This document shows, piece after piece, positions 9,889-21,080 of a DNA stretch of 64,000 bases (within the stretch, counting starts at the first letter, position 1; each line of letters starts with the position of its first letter). Source of the stretch: Nitrosospira sp. (GTDB lineage: Bacteria > Pseudomonadota > Gammaproteobacteria > Burkholderiales > Nitrosomonadaceae); NCBI GenBank assembly GCA_013821425.1, contig JACDGV010000003.1, forward strand, positions 1 through 64,000. The letters are read 5' to 3'. The notes under the pieces were generated by a model. The model ran no database searches, was not told where the DNA came from, and saw only the letters and a list, made by a program, of their open reading frames with translations. A program made the position numbers and the translations under genes.

Positions 9889-12309
9889 ATGATTAATTTC
9901 GAGATCGACGGTAAACCCGTGTCCGTGCCCAAAAATGGCACAGTCATGGATGGTGCCAACCAGCTGGGTATATACATTCCGCATTTCTGCTATCACAAGA
10001 AGCTGTCCATCGCCGCAAACTGCCGCATGTGCCTGGTGCAAGTGGAAAAAGCGCCCAAGCCCCTGCCTGCCTGTGCTACTCCCGCCATGGAGGGCATGAA
10101 GGTTTCCACCCACTCGGGACAGGCGGTAACGGCGCAAAAAGGCGTGATGGAATTTCTGCTCATCAATCATCCGCTGGATTGCCCCATTTGTGATCAGGGA
10201 GGCGAATGCCAGCTGCAGGACCTGGCCGTCGGCTATGGCGCGAGCTCATCACGTTACACGGAGGCCAAGCGGGTTGTTGCGAACAAGAACCTGGGCCCGC
10301 TTATATCCACCGACATGACACGCTGCATCCATTGCACCCGCTGCGTACGCTTCGGCCAGGAAATCGCGGGTATCATGGAGCTCGGGATGGCGGGCCGCGG
10401 CGAACATGCGGAAATCCTGTCATTTGTCGGCGGCACGGTGGACTCGGAGCTATCGGGAAACATGATCGATCTCTGCCCCGTGGGGGCGCTCGTCAGCAAG
10501 CCATTCCGCTATTCAGCCCGCACATGGGAACTATCGCGCAGGAGATCCATCAGTCCGCACTGCGGCCTGGGTTCCAATCTGGTGATCCAGGTCAAGCAGA
10601 ACCGTGTAATGCGCGTGCTGCCGCGCGAAAACGAGGAAATCAACGAATGCTGGTTATCGGATAAGGATCGTTTCTCCTACGAGGGGTTGAATTCCGAAGA
10701 GCGCCTGAGCAAGCCGATGATACGGCGGGATGGGCAATGGCAGGAATGCGAGTGGCAGACGGCGCTCGAATTCGTGGCTAGCGGATTGAATGCGGTAAAG
10801 GAAAAGTATGGCGCGCAACGTATCGGTGCGTTGGCTTCTCCCCACAGTACGCTGGAGGAGTTGCACTTGCTGAAAAAACTTGTCCATGGCCTCGGCAGCG
10901 CCAATGTTGACCACCGCCTGCGTTATTCCGACTTCCGGCTGGATGGCCACCTGCAGGGCGTCCCATGGCTGGGGATGCGCGTAGCAGATATTTCGGAGTT
11001 GAAGTCTGCGCTAATCATCGGCAGTATCCTGCGCAAGGATCATCCTCTTATCGCGCAGCGTTTGCGTCAGGTGGTGAAGCAGGGCGCGGAACTGAATCTG
11101 ATCAATCCGGTCGATGACAACCTGCTTATCAAGGTGGCAAATCGCGCCATCGTTGCTCCCGATGCCATGGCAGCAACCCTGGCGCAGGTCTTGAAAGCCG
11201 CTGCCGAATCGAAGGGGATGGAGATTCCCCGCAGCGCACAGGATGCGGTGAGTACGATTACCGTCGACGATACCGCGCGTGCAATAGCAGCCAGTCTCAT
11301 CGATCACGCGCCTGCTGCGATCTTTCTCGGCAATCTGGCGCAGCATCACCCGCACTATACGGACATACACGCCCTGGCGCAGCAAATCGCCCAAATTACT
11401 GGCGCTGGATTCGGCGTATTGGGGGAGGCCGCCAATAGCGTCGGCGCCTATATTGCCGGCGCAATCCCCAAATGGGGTGCGCGGGACGAGCCCACGGACG
11501 GTGCGGCGGCAGGCGGATTGCGGGGACTCAACGGACTCAACGCCTCACAAATGCTTGGTATGAACGGCGCGGAGCCCTGCCGGGCCTTTGTGCTGATGAA
11601 CCTGGAACCTGAACTCGACAGTTACGACCCGCGGCAGGCAATACAGGCACTAGACGCGGCGGAGATGGTGGTAATGCTATCCGCATACAAGGGTAATGCC
11701 GTGCTCGAGGGCGATTATGCTGACGTATTGCTCCCCATTACGCCGTTTACCGAAACTTCGGGTACTTTTATCAGTACGGAAGGCCGTGTACAAACCTTCA
11801 ATGGCGTGGTTGCGCCCCTCGGAAACACGCGTCCGGCATGGAAGGTCTTGCGGGTGCTGGGCAATATGCTGCAGCTCGATGGCTTTGATTATGAAACGCC
11901 GGAACAGGTGCGCGTGGATATTCTTCCAGAAGGAAACGATGTCAGCGTCCGCCTGAATAACAATCTTGAGGATTTCGTAATGCGGGAACCCGGCCCGATG
12001 ACCGGCGGAATCCAGCGCATCGGCGAAGTGCCGATCTACCAGGCGGATCCTATCGTGCGCCGGGCCGTATCCCTGCAGCGTACACGTGACGCTGTCGACC
12101 CGGTGGCCTGGATGCCGGGCGGCCTGATGAGCAGGCTCGGCATAAGCCCGGGTAATCGCGTCACCCTGAAACAGGGGGAGGGCCAGGCGCAACTCGCCGT
12201 TGCCCAAGACGACAAGCTGCCTGCCAATTGCGTTCGTGTTGCCACTGCGCATCCCTTGACAGCCGCACTCGGCGGAATGTTCAGCGAAATCATCGTGGAA
12301 GGATTGTGA
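9889..12309 (+). CDS. nuoG: NADH-quinone oxidoreductase subunit G
   Basis: This 806-residue subunit carries the chain of Fe-S clusters from NuoF towards NuoB. The N-terminal ferredoxin-like domain (to about residue 80) has the [2Fe-2S] cysteines; the His-ligated N5 cluster motif is HPLDCPICDQGGECQLQD; a 4Fe-4S motif follows in TRCIHCTRCVRF with LCPVGALVSKP. The C-terminal 550 residues form an inactive molybdopterin-oxidoreductase-like domain. The ATG at 9889 gives the family N-terminus MINFEIDGK; an upstream TTG at 9850 would add 13 unconvincing residues. Confidence 0.95.
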   Translation: MINFEIDGKPVSVPKNGTVMDGANQLGIYIPHFCYHKKLSIAANCRMCLVQVEKAPKPLPACATPAMEGMKVSTHSGQAVTAQKGVMEFLLINHPLDCPICDQGGECQLQDLAVGYGASSSRYTEAKRVVANKNLGPLISTDMTRCIHCTRCVRFGQEIAGIMELGMAGRGEHAEILSFVGGTVDSELSGNMIDLCPVGALVSKPFRYSARTWELSRRRSISPHCGLGSNLVIQVKQNRVMRVLPRENEEINECWLSDKDRFSYEGLNSEERLSKPMIRRDGQWQECEWQTALEFVASGLNAVKEKYGAQRIGALASPHSTLEELHLLKKLVHGLGSANVDHRLRYSDFRLDGHLQGVPWLGMRVADISELKSALIIGSILRKDHPLIAQRLRQVVKQGAELNLINPVDDNLLIKVANRAIVAPDAMAATLAQVLKAAAESKGMEIPRSAQDAVSTITVDDTARAIAASLIDHAPAAIFLGNLAQHHPHYTDIHALAQQIAQITGAGFGVLGEAANSVGAYIAGAIPKWGARDEPTDGAAAGGLRGLNGLNASQMLGMNGAEPCRAFVLMNLEPELDSYDPRQAIQALDAAEMVVMLSAYKGNAVLEGDYADVLLPITPFTETSGTFISTEGRVQTFNGVVAPLGNTRPAWKVLRVLGNMLQLDGFDYETPEQVRVDILPEGNDVSVRLNNNLEDFVMREPGPMTGGIQRIGEVPIYQADPIVRRAVSLQRTRDAVDPVAWMPGGLMSRLGISPGNRVTLKQGEGQAQLAVAQDDKLPANCVRVATAHPLTAALGGMFSEIIVEGL

Positions 12310-12330
12310 CGCAATAAACAGGATGAGTTG

Positions 12331-13431
12331 ATGGAATACGCGCAACAATTATTTGGAGATTTTTTCGGTCCCGAGTGGGGACCGGCTCTTTTCCTCGTAA
12401 CGAAAAACGTACTGTTGATCTTCGCGATCGTGCTGCCGTTAATGCTTGCAGTGGCCTATCTGACTTTCGCCGAACGCAAGATCATCGGTTTCATGCAGAT
12501 GCGTGTCGGTCCCAACCGGGTCACTTTCTTCGGCATCCCCTGGCTCGGCGGGTGGGCGCAACCCATTGCCGACGCGGTGAAGGCGGTGATGAAAGAAATC
12601 ATCATCCCCAGCGGGGCCAATAAATTCCTGTTCGTGCTTGCGCCGGTACTGACGTTCGCACCCGCGCTGGCGGCATGGGCGGTCGTGCCTTTTTCTCCGG
12701 AAGTGGTGTTAGCCGACATTAATGCGGGGCTGCTTTATATCCTCGCGATGACTTCCATGGGGGTCTACGGTGTTATCATCGCAGGCTGGGCCTCCAATTC
12801 CAAATACGCATTCCTTGGGGCCATGCGCTCCGCAGCCCAGGTGGTATCGTACGAGCTGGCGATGGGCTTTGCACTGGTATGTGTGCTGATGATGTCGCAG
12901 AGCCTGAATCTGGGGGATATCGTCAAGGGCCAGCAGGGCGGCAGCCTGCTTAACTGGTACCTCATTCCCTTGTTCCCGATGTTTCTGGTGTATTTCATTT
13001 CCGGCGTCGCGGAGACAAACCGCGCGCCGTTCGATGTGGCCGAGGGCGAGTCCGAGATTGTTGCCGGGTTCCATGTCGAGTATTCGGGCATGGCGTTCAC
13101 GGTGTTCTTCCTCGCGGAATACGCGAACATGATCCTGGTCGCCACGCTTGCCGCCATTATATTCCTGGGCGGCTGGCTTCCTCCGGTTGACGTGGCTCCC
13201 TTTACGCTGATCCCCGGTTTTATCTGGCTGGTCATGAAAGTCGCCTTTTTGCTGTTTTGTTTCTTATGGTTTCGTGCCACCTTTCCACGCTATCGCTATG
13301 ATCAGATCATGCGGCTTGGCTGGAAGGTGTTTATTCCGATCACGCTTGTCTGGATACTGCTGATAGGCTTGGTGATGCAGCTGCCGCAGTCATTCCGGGA
13401 TGCATTTCCGCTCAATCTGTGGTTCCACTGA
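12331..13431 (+). CDS. nuoH: NADH-quinone oxidoreductase subunit H
   Basis: This membrane subunit links the quinone cavity to the proton channels. It has about 366 residues and eight or more hydrophobic helices. Conserved loops are easy to see: [18 protein letters not shown] and, later, [27 protein letters not shown], whose acidic residues belong to the proton path. An in-frame TTG sits one codon before the ATG at 12331; either could be used. Confidence 0.95.
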   Translation: MEYAQQLFGDFFGPEWGPALFLVTKNVLLIFAIVLPLMLAVAYLTFAERKIIGFMQMRVGPNRVTFFGIPWLGGWAQPIADAVKAVMKEIIIPSGANKFLFVLAPVLTFAPALAAWAVVPFSPEVVLADINAGLLYILAMTSMGVYGVIIAGWASNSKYAFLGAMRSAAQVVSYELAMGFALVCVLMMSQSLNLGDIVKGQQGGSLLNWYLIPLFPMFLVYFISGVAETNRAPFDVAEGESEIVAGFHVEYSGMAFTVFFLAEYANMILVATLAAIIFLGGWLPPVDVAPFTLIPGFIWLVMKVAFLLFCFLWFRATFPRYRYDQIMRLGWKVFIPITLVWILLIGLVMQLPQSFRDAFPLNLWFH

Positions 13432-13445
13432 CACAGGAGAAAGCC

Positions 13446-13934
13446 ATGAACCGTATCAAGGATTTTTTCCGCACTTTCCTGCTGTTCGAACTACTCAAGG
13501 GCATGATGCTGACCGGGCGGTATTTGTTCGCTCGCAAAATCACGGTTCATTTTCCTGAAGAAAAAACGCCGCAGTCTCGTCGCTTCCGCGGACTGCACGC
13601 GCTGCGCCGTTATCCGAACGGGGAAGAGCGTTGTATTGCTTGCAAGCTGTGCGAAGCGGTTTGCCCGGCACTTGCCATCACGATTGAATCGGAGCAGCGC
13701 GACGATGGAACGCGCCGCACCACGCGTTACGATATCGACCTTACCAAATGCATATTTTGCGGGTTCTGCGAGGAGTCGTGCCCGGTCGATTCGATTGTCG
13801 AGACCCGTATTCTCGAATACCACGGTGAAAAGCGCGGCGATCTCATGTATACGAAGGAGATGCTGCTGGCGGTAGGAGATCGATATGAGGAACAGATAGC
13901 AAAGGACAGGGCGGAGGATGCGGGCTATCGCTAA
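13446..13934 (+). CDS. nuoI: NADH-quinone oxidoreductase subunit I
   Basis: This 162-residue protein holds two [4Fe-4S] clusters (N6a, N6b) between NuoG and NuoB. The two ferredoxin motifs are [13 protein letters not shown] and [14 protein letters not shown]. An N-terminal amphipathic region anchors it to the membrane arm. The ATG at 13446 has an AGGAGAAAG ribosome site just upstream, which decides against the longer frame from 13419 that overlaps nuoH. Confidence 0.96.
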   Translation: MNRIKDFFRTFLLFELLKGMMLTGRYLFARKITVHFPEEKTPQSRRFRGLHALRRYPNGEERCIACKLCEAVCPALAITIESEQRDDGTRRTTRYDIDLTKCIFCGFCEESCPVDSIVETRILEYHGEKRGDLMYTKEMLLAVGDRYEEQIAKDRAEDAGYR

Positions 13935-13953
13935 ATCTCGCCATTAATCAAAA

Positions 13954-14559
13954 ATGAGTTTTCAAGATATAATTTTCTATTTTTTTTCCGCAGTGCTGAT
14001 CATGTCCGCTCTGGGGGTCATAACGGCGCGCAACCCCGTGCATGCCGCATTGCTGCTGGTGCTGGCTTTTTTTACCAGCGCGGGACTCTGGTTATTGCTG
14101 GAGGCGGAATTTCTGGCGATCACGCTGGTGTTGGTCTATGTCGGGGCAGTGATGGTGCTGTTTCTTTTCGTCGTTATGATGCTGGATATAAATATTGATC
14201 GTCTACGTGAAGGATTCTGGAAATGGTTTCCTTTCGGAGCTTTACTGGCGCTGGTGATGGCAGCCGAGATGGCCATGGTGCTGATGGGCAGGCAATTTGG
14301 TATCGATGAAATGCCGGCCCCCCCGTCGCGCCCCTCCGATTACAGCAATACCAAGGAACTGGGCCGTTTGATTTACACCGAGTATGTTTACGCGTTCGAA
14401 CTGGCCGCCGTGATTCTGCTCGTCGCCATGGTGGCCGCTATCGCTCTGACTCTGCGCCACCGTACCGGCAGCAAGGCAATTGACGCCTCGGAACAGGTGG
14501 CCGTGAAGCGTGAAGACCGGGTGCGGATGGTGTCCATGCCGTCCGAGAAGAAAGAATAA
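13954..14559 (+). CDS. nuoJ: NADH-quinone oxidoreductase subunit J
   Basis: This 201-residue membrane subunit has five predicted helices. The third carries the flexible pi-bulge region in LVLVYVGAVMVLFLFVVMML, a family hallmark. The C-terminal 30 residues are hydrophilic. The gene lies in the usual place between nuoI and nuoK. Confidence 0.94.
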   Translation: MSFQDIIFYFFSAVLIMSALGVITARNPVHAALLLVLAFFTSAGLWLLLEAEFLAITLVLVYVGAVMVLFLFVVMMLDINIDRLREGFWKWFPFGALLALVMAAEMAMVLMGRQFGIDEMPAPPSRPSDYSNTKELGRLIYTEYVYAFELAAVILLVAMVAAIALTLRHRTGSKAIDASEQVAVKREDRVRMVSMPSEKKE

Positions 14560-14603
14560 AAAGTGACTGCACCGTAATGATGTCCTGTTAAGAAGGCGCT
14601 AGC

Positions 14604-14909
14604 TTGATTTCGTTATCCCATTACCTTGTCCTCGGGGCGATTCTGTTCGCCATCAGTATTGTCGGCATTTTCCTCAACAGGAAGAATGTGATCATCCTGT
14701 TGATGGCGATTGAGCTGATGCTTCTGGCCGTCAACATGAATTTTGTCGCATTCTCGCATTACCTGCAGGACGTGTCCGGCCAAATCTTCGTGTTTTTCAT
14801 TCTTACCGTGGCTGCGGCGGAGTCTGCAATTGGCCTGGCGATATTGGTGGTGTTGTTTCGCAATCTGCGCACCATCAACGTGGATGACCTGGACAAACTC
14901 AAGGGGTAA
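14604..14909 (+). CDS. nuoK: NADH-quinone oxidoreductase subunit K
   Basis: This 101-residue antiporter-like subunit has three membrane helices, with the conserved glutamates of the proton path in [16 protein letters not shown] and [17 protein letters not shown]. The start is a TTG at 14604, giving Met-Ile-Ser-Leu-Ser-His-Tyr; no ATG fits the family length. An AAGAAGG stretch about ten bases upstream can serve as a ribosome site. Confidence 0.94.
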   Translation: MISLSHYLVLGAILFAISIVGIFLNRKNVIILLMAIELMLLAVNMNFVAFSHYLQDVSGQIFVFFILTVAAAESAIGLAILVVLFRNLRTINVDDLDKLKG

Positions 14910-14975
14910 CTCGTACGGATCGGGGAACCGAGGGTCGGCTATGGGCAGGTTACAACAGAAAGAGTTGATTATTTT

Positions 14976-16931
14976 ATGACCGAGATGCAAAAACTCTACC
15001 TATTAGTGCCACTCGCGCCGCTGGCGGGAGCGCTTATTGCCGGGCTGTTCGGACGGGTCATCGGTCCAGCCTGGAGTCACCGAATCACTATTGCGTTGAT
15101 GTTCGTATGCCTGGCCGCGTCCGTTGCAGTTTTTCTGGATGTGCTGGAGGGAAATATCTATAACGGTAGTGTTTATACATGGATGACCTCGGGCGATACG
15201 CGGTTTGAGATAGGATTTCTTATTGATCAACTCTCGGCGACCATGATGGTCGTGGTGAGCTTCGTGTCCTTGATGGTCCATGTCTATACCATCGGGTACA
15301 TGCACGGGGACCCCGGTTATCAGCGTTTCTTCAGCTACATCTCGCTTTTCACCTTCTCGATGCTGATGCTGGTGATGTCCAATAACTTTCTCCAGCTTTT
15401 CTTCGGCTGGGAAGCGGTGGGATTGGTTTCCTACCTTCTGATCGGTTTCTGGTATAACCGCCCCACGGCGATTTATGCCAACCTGAAAGCTTTTCTGGTC
15501 AATCGTGTCGGCGATTTCGGCTTCCTCCTTGGCATCGGGCTGGTGCTGATGCATTTTGGCACGCTCGATTACGCGGCTGTGTTCGCCAGGGCTCCGCAGG
15601 CAGCGACTCAGACAATCGAAATCATCCCCGGCGCATCATGGGAGCTGTTATCGGCGATCTGTATCCTGCTGTTCGTCGGCGCGATGGGTAAATCCGCCCA
15701 GTTTCCGTTACATGTATGGCTACCGGACTCCATGGAAGGTCCGACGCCTATCTCGGCGCTGATTCATGCCGCGACAATGGTGACCGCGGGTATTTTCATG
15801 GTTGCGCGAATGTCCCCGTTGTTCGAGTTAACGGAAACGGCGCTGTCGGTAATACTGGTGATCGGCGGCATCACCACGCTCTTCATGGCGCTTGTGGCCA
15901 TTGTGCAGAATGACATCAAACGCGTGGTGGCATATTCCACCCTGTCACAGCTCGGTTACATGACCGTGGCGCTGGGCGCGTCAGCTTATTCCGCTGGCAT
16001 TTTTCATCTCATGACTCACGCGTTTTTCAAGGCGGTGCTGTTTCTCGGCGCGGGTTCCGTAATCATTGCCATGCACCACGAACAGGACATGCGGAAAATG
16101 GGCGGGCTCAAGAAATACATGCCCGTTACCTACTGGACAATGTTCATCGCCGCGCTGGCCAGCGCGGGTGTCCCCGGTTTTTCAGGTTTCTTTTCCAAGG
16201 ATGCCATCATTGAAGCGGTAGGTTTTGCCAGCATTCCCGGCGCAGGTTTTGCCTATTTCTGCGCGGTAACGACTGTATTCGTTACGGCGTTTTATACGTT
16301 CCGTCTGCTGTTCATGACTTTCCATGGCAAGCCGAGAATGGATCACCACACCGAGGAGCACCTGCACGAGTCTCCGTGGGTAGTGACGGTGCCGCTCATT
16401 GCCTTGGCCATACCTTCCATCGCCGCTGGATGGCTCATTGGGCCGATGCTTTTTGGCAACTACTTCGGGGATTCCATACAGATCATGCCGGAGCATGAAG
16501 CGATAGCGAGAATGTCATCCGAATTTACCGGCGTGCTGGGAATGATGACACACGCATTGTCTACCTGGCCGTTCTGGCTTTCGACGGGCGGCATATTCAC
16601 GGCCTGGTATTTATATATGGTGAAACCGGACCTGCCGGGGAAAATAAAGCAAGCCGCCGGTCCTCTTTCCCTGCTGCTCGAGCGGAAGTATTTCATCGAC
16701 GAATTCTATTCCTGGTTCTTCGCCGGCGGCGCGCGTGCACTGGGCCGCGGGTTATGGAAATTCGGGGATGTAAAAATGATTGACGGATTCTTCGTCAATG
16801 GCACGGCGCGGGTGGTGGCGGGAACCTCCATGCTCATGCGGCGGTTCCAGTCCGGCTATATCTATCACTATGCGTTCACCATGATCGTGGGTGTGTTCGT
16901 ATTGATGAGCTTGTGGTTGTTCGTATTGTAG
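14976..16931 (+). CDS. nuoL: NADH-quinone oxidoreductase subunit L
   Basis: This is the distal antiporter-like proton-pumping subunit of complex I, 651 residues with about 16 membrane helices. The proton-channel core is present (LPDSMEGPTPISALIHAATMVTAG and the AFFKAVLFLGAGS segment). The C-terminus has the long lateral amphipathic helix and a last membrane anchor. The ATG at 14976 lies 66 bases after nuoK. Confidence 0.95.
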   Translation: MTEMQKLYLLVPLAPLAGALIAGLFGRVIGPAWSHRITIALMFVCLAASVAVFLDVLEGNIYNGSVYTWMTSGDTRFEIGFLIDQLSATMMVVVSFVSLMVHVYTIGYMHGDPGYQRFFSYISLFTFSMLMLVMSNNFLQLFFGWEAVGLVSYLLIGFWYNRPTAIYANLKAFLVNRVGDFGFLLGIGLVLMHFGTLDYAAVFARAPQAATQTIEIIPGASWELLSAICILLFVGAMGKSAQFPLHVWLPDSMEGPTPISALIHAATMVTAGIFMVARMSPLFELTETALSVILVIGGITTLFMALVAIVQNDIKRVVAYSTLSQLGYMTVALGASAYSAGIFHLMTHAFFKAVLFLGAGSVIIAMHHEQDMRKMGGLKKYMPVTYWTMFIAALASAGVPGFSGFFSKDAIIEAVGFASIPGAGFAYFCAVTTVFVTAFYTFRLLFMTFHGKPRMDHHTEEHLHESPWVVTVPLIALAIPSIAAGWLIGPMLFGNYFGDSIQIMPEHEAIARMSSEFTGVLGMMTHALSTWPFWLSTGGIFTAWYLYMVKPDLPGKIKQAAGPLSLLLERKYFIDEFYSWFFAGGARALGRGLWKFGDVKMIDGFFVNGTARVVAGTSMLMRRFQSGYIYHYAFTMIVGVFVLMSLWLFVL

Positions 16932-17011
16932 TTCGCCAAAAAAACCAAAAAAGATGATCAAGGGATTTGCGAAGGGCATCTCCCGGGCCTAATGAAAAAA
17001 ATGGAATAAAC

Positions 17012-18496
17012 ATGTTGTTTGGCTTTCCCCTGTTAAGTCTGATCATCTGGCTGCCCATTCTCGCCGGAATCTCAGTGCTTGCCACTGGTGGCGACCGAAA
17101 TGCGCAATTGGCGAGATGGATTGCGCTTATCGGCTCACTGGCCGGTTTGCTTGTTGCAATTCCGCTGTATACCCGCTTCGATCCGTTAACGAACGGGATG
17201 CAGTTCGTCGAATACCGGCTCTGGATAGAGCACTTCAACATTCATTATCATCTTGGCGTGGATGGCATCGCCATGCCGCTGATTCTGCTGAACTGTTTTA
17301 CTACGCCACTGGTGGTAATCGCTGGATGGGAGGTGATAAGCAAGCGCGTATCCCAGTACATGGGCGCATTTCTTATCATGTCCGGCATCGTCAACGGGGT
17401 GTTCTCATCACTCGATGCGATCCTGTTTTACGTCTTCTGGGAGGCTTCCCTGATCCCGATGTTTCTCATCATCGGCGTCTGGGGGGGGGCTAACCGCGTT
17501 TATGCCGCGATCAAGTTTTTCCTGTATACGCTGCTCGGTTCACTGCTGATGCTGGTGGCATTCATTTACCTGTATCGTGTCTCGGGTGGAAGTTTTTCGA
17601 TACTCGACTATCATCAGCTTCCACTGCCGCTGGCTCCGCAAATCCTGATATTTATCGCGTTCCTGCTGGCGTTTGCGGTAAAAGTGCCTATGTGGCCGGT
17701 TCACACCTGGTTGCCGGACGCTCACGTTGAGGCGCCCACCGGAGGGTCGGTTGTGCTAGCGGCAATACTGCTGAAAATGGGCGGTTACGGGTTCTTGCGT
17801 TTTTCCCTGCCTATCGTGCCGGACGCAAGCCATCAGCTTTCCGGCATGATGATTGTATTGTCGTTGCTTGCGGTGGTCTATATCGGGCTTGTGGCATTGG
17901 TGCAGGCGGACATGAAAAAGCTCATTGCCTATTCATCGGTGTCCCACATGGGATTCGTCACCCTCGGATTTTTCATGTTCAACGCCTACGGGATCGAAGG
18001 CGCCATGGTGCAAATGATTTCCCATGGTTTTATTTCCGCCGCCATGTTCCTGTGCGTCGGGGTAATGTACGACAGGTTGCATTCGCGCCAGATTGCCGAC
18101 TACGGCGGTGTTGCCAATAAAATGCCGGTATTTGCCGCATTCTTCATGCTGTTTGCCATGGCGAACGCGGGATTGCCCGGCACCAGCGGTTTCGTTGGCG
18201 AATTCATGGTCATCATGAGCGCGATCAAGGTAAATTTCTGGTACGCGTTTCTGGCGGCAACTACGCTTATAACCGGCGCCGCTTATACGCTCTGGATGTA
18301 CAAGCGCGTGATATTCGGCGCCGTGGCGCATCCCGGCGTTGAGGGCCTGAAGGATATTGGCCGACGCGAGACCCTGATATTGGCAGTTCTCGCGGCGGCA
18401 GTACTGGGAATGGGCCTCTATCCGTTGCCGTTGATGGAAGTCATGCACACCACGGTAGACGATTTGCTGACGCATGTTGGCCGCAGCAAATTATAG
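17012..18496 (+). CDS. nuoM: NADH-quinone oxidoreductase subunit M
   Basis: This is the second antiporter-like proton-pumping subunit, 494 residues and about 14 helices. The family core is seen in WPVHTWLPDAHVEAPTGGSVVLAAILLKMGGYG, including channel Lys and His residues. The ATG at 17012 gives the typical start MLFGFPLLSL; the frame open from 16967 would add an unlikely polar extension. Confidence 0.95.
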   Translation: MLFGFPLLSLIIWLPILAGISVLATGGDRNAQLARWIALIGSLAGLLVAIPLYTRFDPLTNGMQFVEYRLWIEHFNIHYHLGVDGIAMPLILLNCFTTPLVVIAGWEVISKRVSQYMGAFLIMSGIVNGVFSSLDAILFYVFWEASLIPMFLIIGVWGGANRVYAAIKFFLYTLLGSLLMLVAFIYLYRVSGGSFSILDYHQLPLPLAPQILIFIAFLLAFAVKVPMWPVHTWLPDAHVEAPTGGSVVLAAILLKMGGYGFLRFSLPIVPDASHQLSGMMIVLSLLAVVYIGLVALVQADMKKLIAYSSVSHMGFVTLGFFMFNAYGIEGAMVQMISHGFISAAMFLCVGVMYDRLHSRQIADYGGVANKMPVFAAFFMLFAMANAGLPGTSGFVGEFMVIMSAIKVNFWYAFLAATTLITGAAYTLWMYKRVIFGAVAHPGVEGLKDIGRRETLILAVLAAAVLGMGLYPLPLMEVMHTTVDDLLTHVGRSKL

Positions 18497-18535
18497 CCTG
18501 TATGAAATGGGCCTTCGCCTGTTCGAGGATGATAA

Positions 18536-19981
18536 ATGAATTTTACGCAACCTGATTTTGCACCCGCCTATCCGGAGATATTTCTCCTGATAATGGTATG
18601 CGTAGGGTTGCTGGCCGATCTTGCGTGGGGCGGGAAAAAGCCCAATATCGCCTACTTGCTGGCACAGCTTTCCTTGTTCGGCTGCGCTGCGATTACTTTC
18701 GCCACTTCCGCACCGGAAGTCGTCTACACATTCTCCGGGATGTTCGTCGACGACCCCATGGCAGACATACTCAAAGTGCTGGTGTATATCACGGTAGCCG
18801 CGGTTCTGATGTATTCGCGCACCTACATTGCGGCGCGTGGCATTCTTGGCGGCGAATTTTCCAGCCTGGCCCTGTTCGCGACCTTGGGCATGATGGTGAT
18901 GATCTCCGCCAGTCATTTCCTTACCCTTTACCTGGGACTGGAACTCCTTTCACTCTCGCTGTATGCCATGGTGGCGCTACGACGCGATTCCATAGGGGCA
19001 ACCGAAGCCGCAATAAAATTTTTCGTTCTTGGGGCGCTGGCTTCCGGTTTCCTGCTCTATGGCATGTCCATGATATACGGTTCAACCGGCTCCCTTGATA
19101 TTGGCCGTGTAACCGAAGTGATTCAGAGCGGAGCGGCTGACCGAATGGTGCTGGTTGTGGGACTGGTATTCGTCGTGGCGGGCATTAGTTTCAAGTTGAC
19201 CGTGGCACCGTTTCATATGTGGGCGCCGGATGTGTATGAGGGGGCGCCCACAGCGGTGGTGCTGTTCATCGGTTCCGCACCCAAGCTGGCGGCGTTCGGC
19301 TTTATCATGCGCCTGTTGGCCGAGGGCCTGGGAGGCATGGCGGCGGATTGGCAGGGCATGCTCATTATACTGGCGGTGATGTCCATGGCAATCGGCAACC
19401 TTGCCGCCATCGCCCAAACCAACATCAAGCGCATGCTGGCATACTCCACCATCTCCCATATGGGATTCATGCTGCTGGGTATAATCGCCGCCGATGGAAA
19501 TGGCTACAGTGCATCCATGTTCTACGTTGTCGTTTATGTGCTTATGACGCTGGGCACCTTCGGCATCATCATATTATTGTCTCGCACCGGCTTCGAGGCG
19601 GAAACGCTCAATGACTTCAAAGGGCTCAACCGGCGTAATTCATGGTACGCGTTTATTATGTTGTTGCTGATGTTCTCGATGGCGGGCATCCCCCCCACGG
19701 TGGGCATCTATGCCAAACTCTCGGTGCTGCAGGCGGTATTGAATGCGGGCCACGTCTGGCTCACGGTGGTTGCGGTGCTGCTCTCGCTGATCGGCGTGTT
19801 TTACTACCTGCGCATCGTTAAACTGATGTACTTTGACGAACCCGAAACCGATGAGGCTATCCTGCCGCAGGGTGATGTCAAGGTATTGCTGAGCGCCAAC
19901 GGTCTGGCAATACTCGCCTTCGGGCTTTTTCCCCAGGCGCTGATCGCAATGTGCGCTTACGCCATTCAGCAATCCGTATAG
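18536..19981 (+). CDS. nuoN: NADH-quinone oxidoreductase subunit N
   Basis: This is the third antiporter-like subunit, 481 residues with about 14 helices. It shows the conserved segment [32 protein letters not shown] and later [21 protein letters not shown]. It closes the nuo operon. The hairpin CCTGTC/GACAGG at 20002-20018 shortly downstream lacks a T run, so termination there is uncertain. Confidence 0.95.
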   Translation: MNFTQPDFAPAYPEIFLLIMVCVGLLADLAWGGKKPNIAYLLAQLSLFGCAAITFATSAPEVVYTFSGMFVDDPMADILKVLVYITVAAVLMYSRTYIAARGILGGEFSSLALFATLGMMVMISASHFLTLYLGLELLSLSLYAMVALRRDSIGATEAAIKFFVLGALASGFLLYGMSMIYGSTGSLDIGRVTEVIQSGAADRMVLVVGLVFVVAGISFKLTVAPFHMWAPDVYEGAPTAVVLFIGSAPKLAAFGFIMRLLAEGLGGMAADWQGMLIILAVMSMAIGNLAAIAQTNIKRMLAYSTISHMGFMLLGIIAADGNGYSASMFYVVVYVLMTLGTFGIIILLSRTGFEAETLNDFKGLNRRNSWYAFIMLLLMFSMAGIPPTVGIYAKLSVLQAVLNAGHVWLTVVAVLLSLIGVFYYLRIVKLMYFDEPETDEAILPQGDVKVLLSANGLAILAFGLFPQALIAMCAYAIQQSV

Positions 19982-20657
19982 CGCGATGCATCCAGCAGCC
20001 TCCTGTCCATCCGACAGGGCGGGGTAAAGTGATGAGGGGCACGCCCTTGGCATATCAAACCCTCACGAAGCGTCTTTGTTCCCTCAATCTCAAGTAGTTT
20101 CGGCGGATTCAGGAAATCAATAAAAGAGCGGAGCAACTGAAAAATTCAGAGACGTGCGACAGGGCTTTCGTTCCGCATCACCCCAGGTTGGAACGCAGGC
20201 GAAAGCGGGGCCGCGGCTCCTTGCGTAGACAAGTGAGGAACCTGCAAGCTTCAGGGCTTCCTTAGCTGCAAAGTAACCGCCGTCTTCTATTTTGCCATTC
20301 ATCATCTCAACAGTTCAAATATCAACGGTTCAAATTGATTTAACTCGAGCTGTGTTATAAACTGGCATACGTTCCCTGTTGTTCCCTGTTCCCTCGTGGG
20401 TCCTCGGGTCCTCGTATCGTATCCTCGATGGTCTCCTGTTTTTTGCAACTTTTCCGCGATCTGCGGCCTTCATCTGATTACATTGGTAACCCTTCGTCGC
20501 GGGTGGTCAATCGGTAGCGCTGTTCATTGCAGTTTCCGTGTGAGAAATACAATCCGCGGTTGTGACAATCGATACGGCACTCCTAATACTTAAGCAGCGG
20601 CATGTCCTCAACGTGTTAGCAACATGCTTATATCGACCGATTGCTGATATTCTTCCT
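19982..20657. other. Gene-poor interval before the KaiC island
   Basis: About 676 bases with no gene I can support. It holds a short hairpin (20002-20018), one copy of a TTCAGGGCTTCCTTA motif (20250-20264) that recurs elsewhere in the window, and a low-complexity run at about 20371-20430 built from GTTCCCT and TCCTCG repeats. The promoter of the signalling operon is probably in the last part, but no clear element is seen. Confidence 0.4.
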
Positions 20658-21080
20658 ATGGAAACCCATAACCTCCTCCGACATCAGTTGATTAAAAGTC
20701 TAATGGTGCCGCCCCCTGAGAGACCTGCCGACGCCGCCATCGCCGTGTGGGAGCAAATGGCGACCCAAATCATTTCGATTGTCGGAGAAGATGGATTCAA
20801 TGCGCTGTTCGCAAGAACCCTATTCCTGAATCAGGCGGCATTTCCCTGGCTCGCCTCCAGCCTACAGGCACCCCGGACTGAGTACCGCTTTGCCGACCTG
20901 CAAACGAGCCTTGAAGCACAAACCCCCGCGCAAGCCAGCGAAGCAAGCAGTCTGCTGCTGATCACTTTCACCGACGTCCTGGCCTCGTTAATTGGCGAGC
21001 AGTTAACGACCCGTATTTTACGTTTGGCTTGGAGCAACAACATTTCGAATAAGGCCGAAAAGGAGTTCAAAAATGAGTGA
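20658..21080 (+). CDS. Small helical protein of unknown family, upstream of KaiC-like ATPase
   Basis: I do not recognise a named family. From the ATG at 20658 it has 140 residues, mostly helical and soluble, with a motif QMATQIISIVGEDGFN, then ARTLFL and FPWLA. A paralogue at 24532 shares these motifs and aligns from this same Met, which supports the start; a GTG at 20562 would add 32 residues. No strong ribosome site is visible for either. Its 3' end overlaps the start of the kaiC-like gene by eight bases, so it is almost surely made together with the ATPase and may be its partner or regulator. That role is inference from position. Confidence 0.65.
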   Translation: METHNLLRHQLIKSLMVPPPERPADAAIAVWEQMATQIISIVGEDGFNALFARTLFLNQAAFPWLASSLQAPRTEYRFADLQTSLEAQTPAQASEASSLLLITFTDVLASLIGEQLTTRILRLAWSNNISNKAEKEFKNE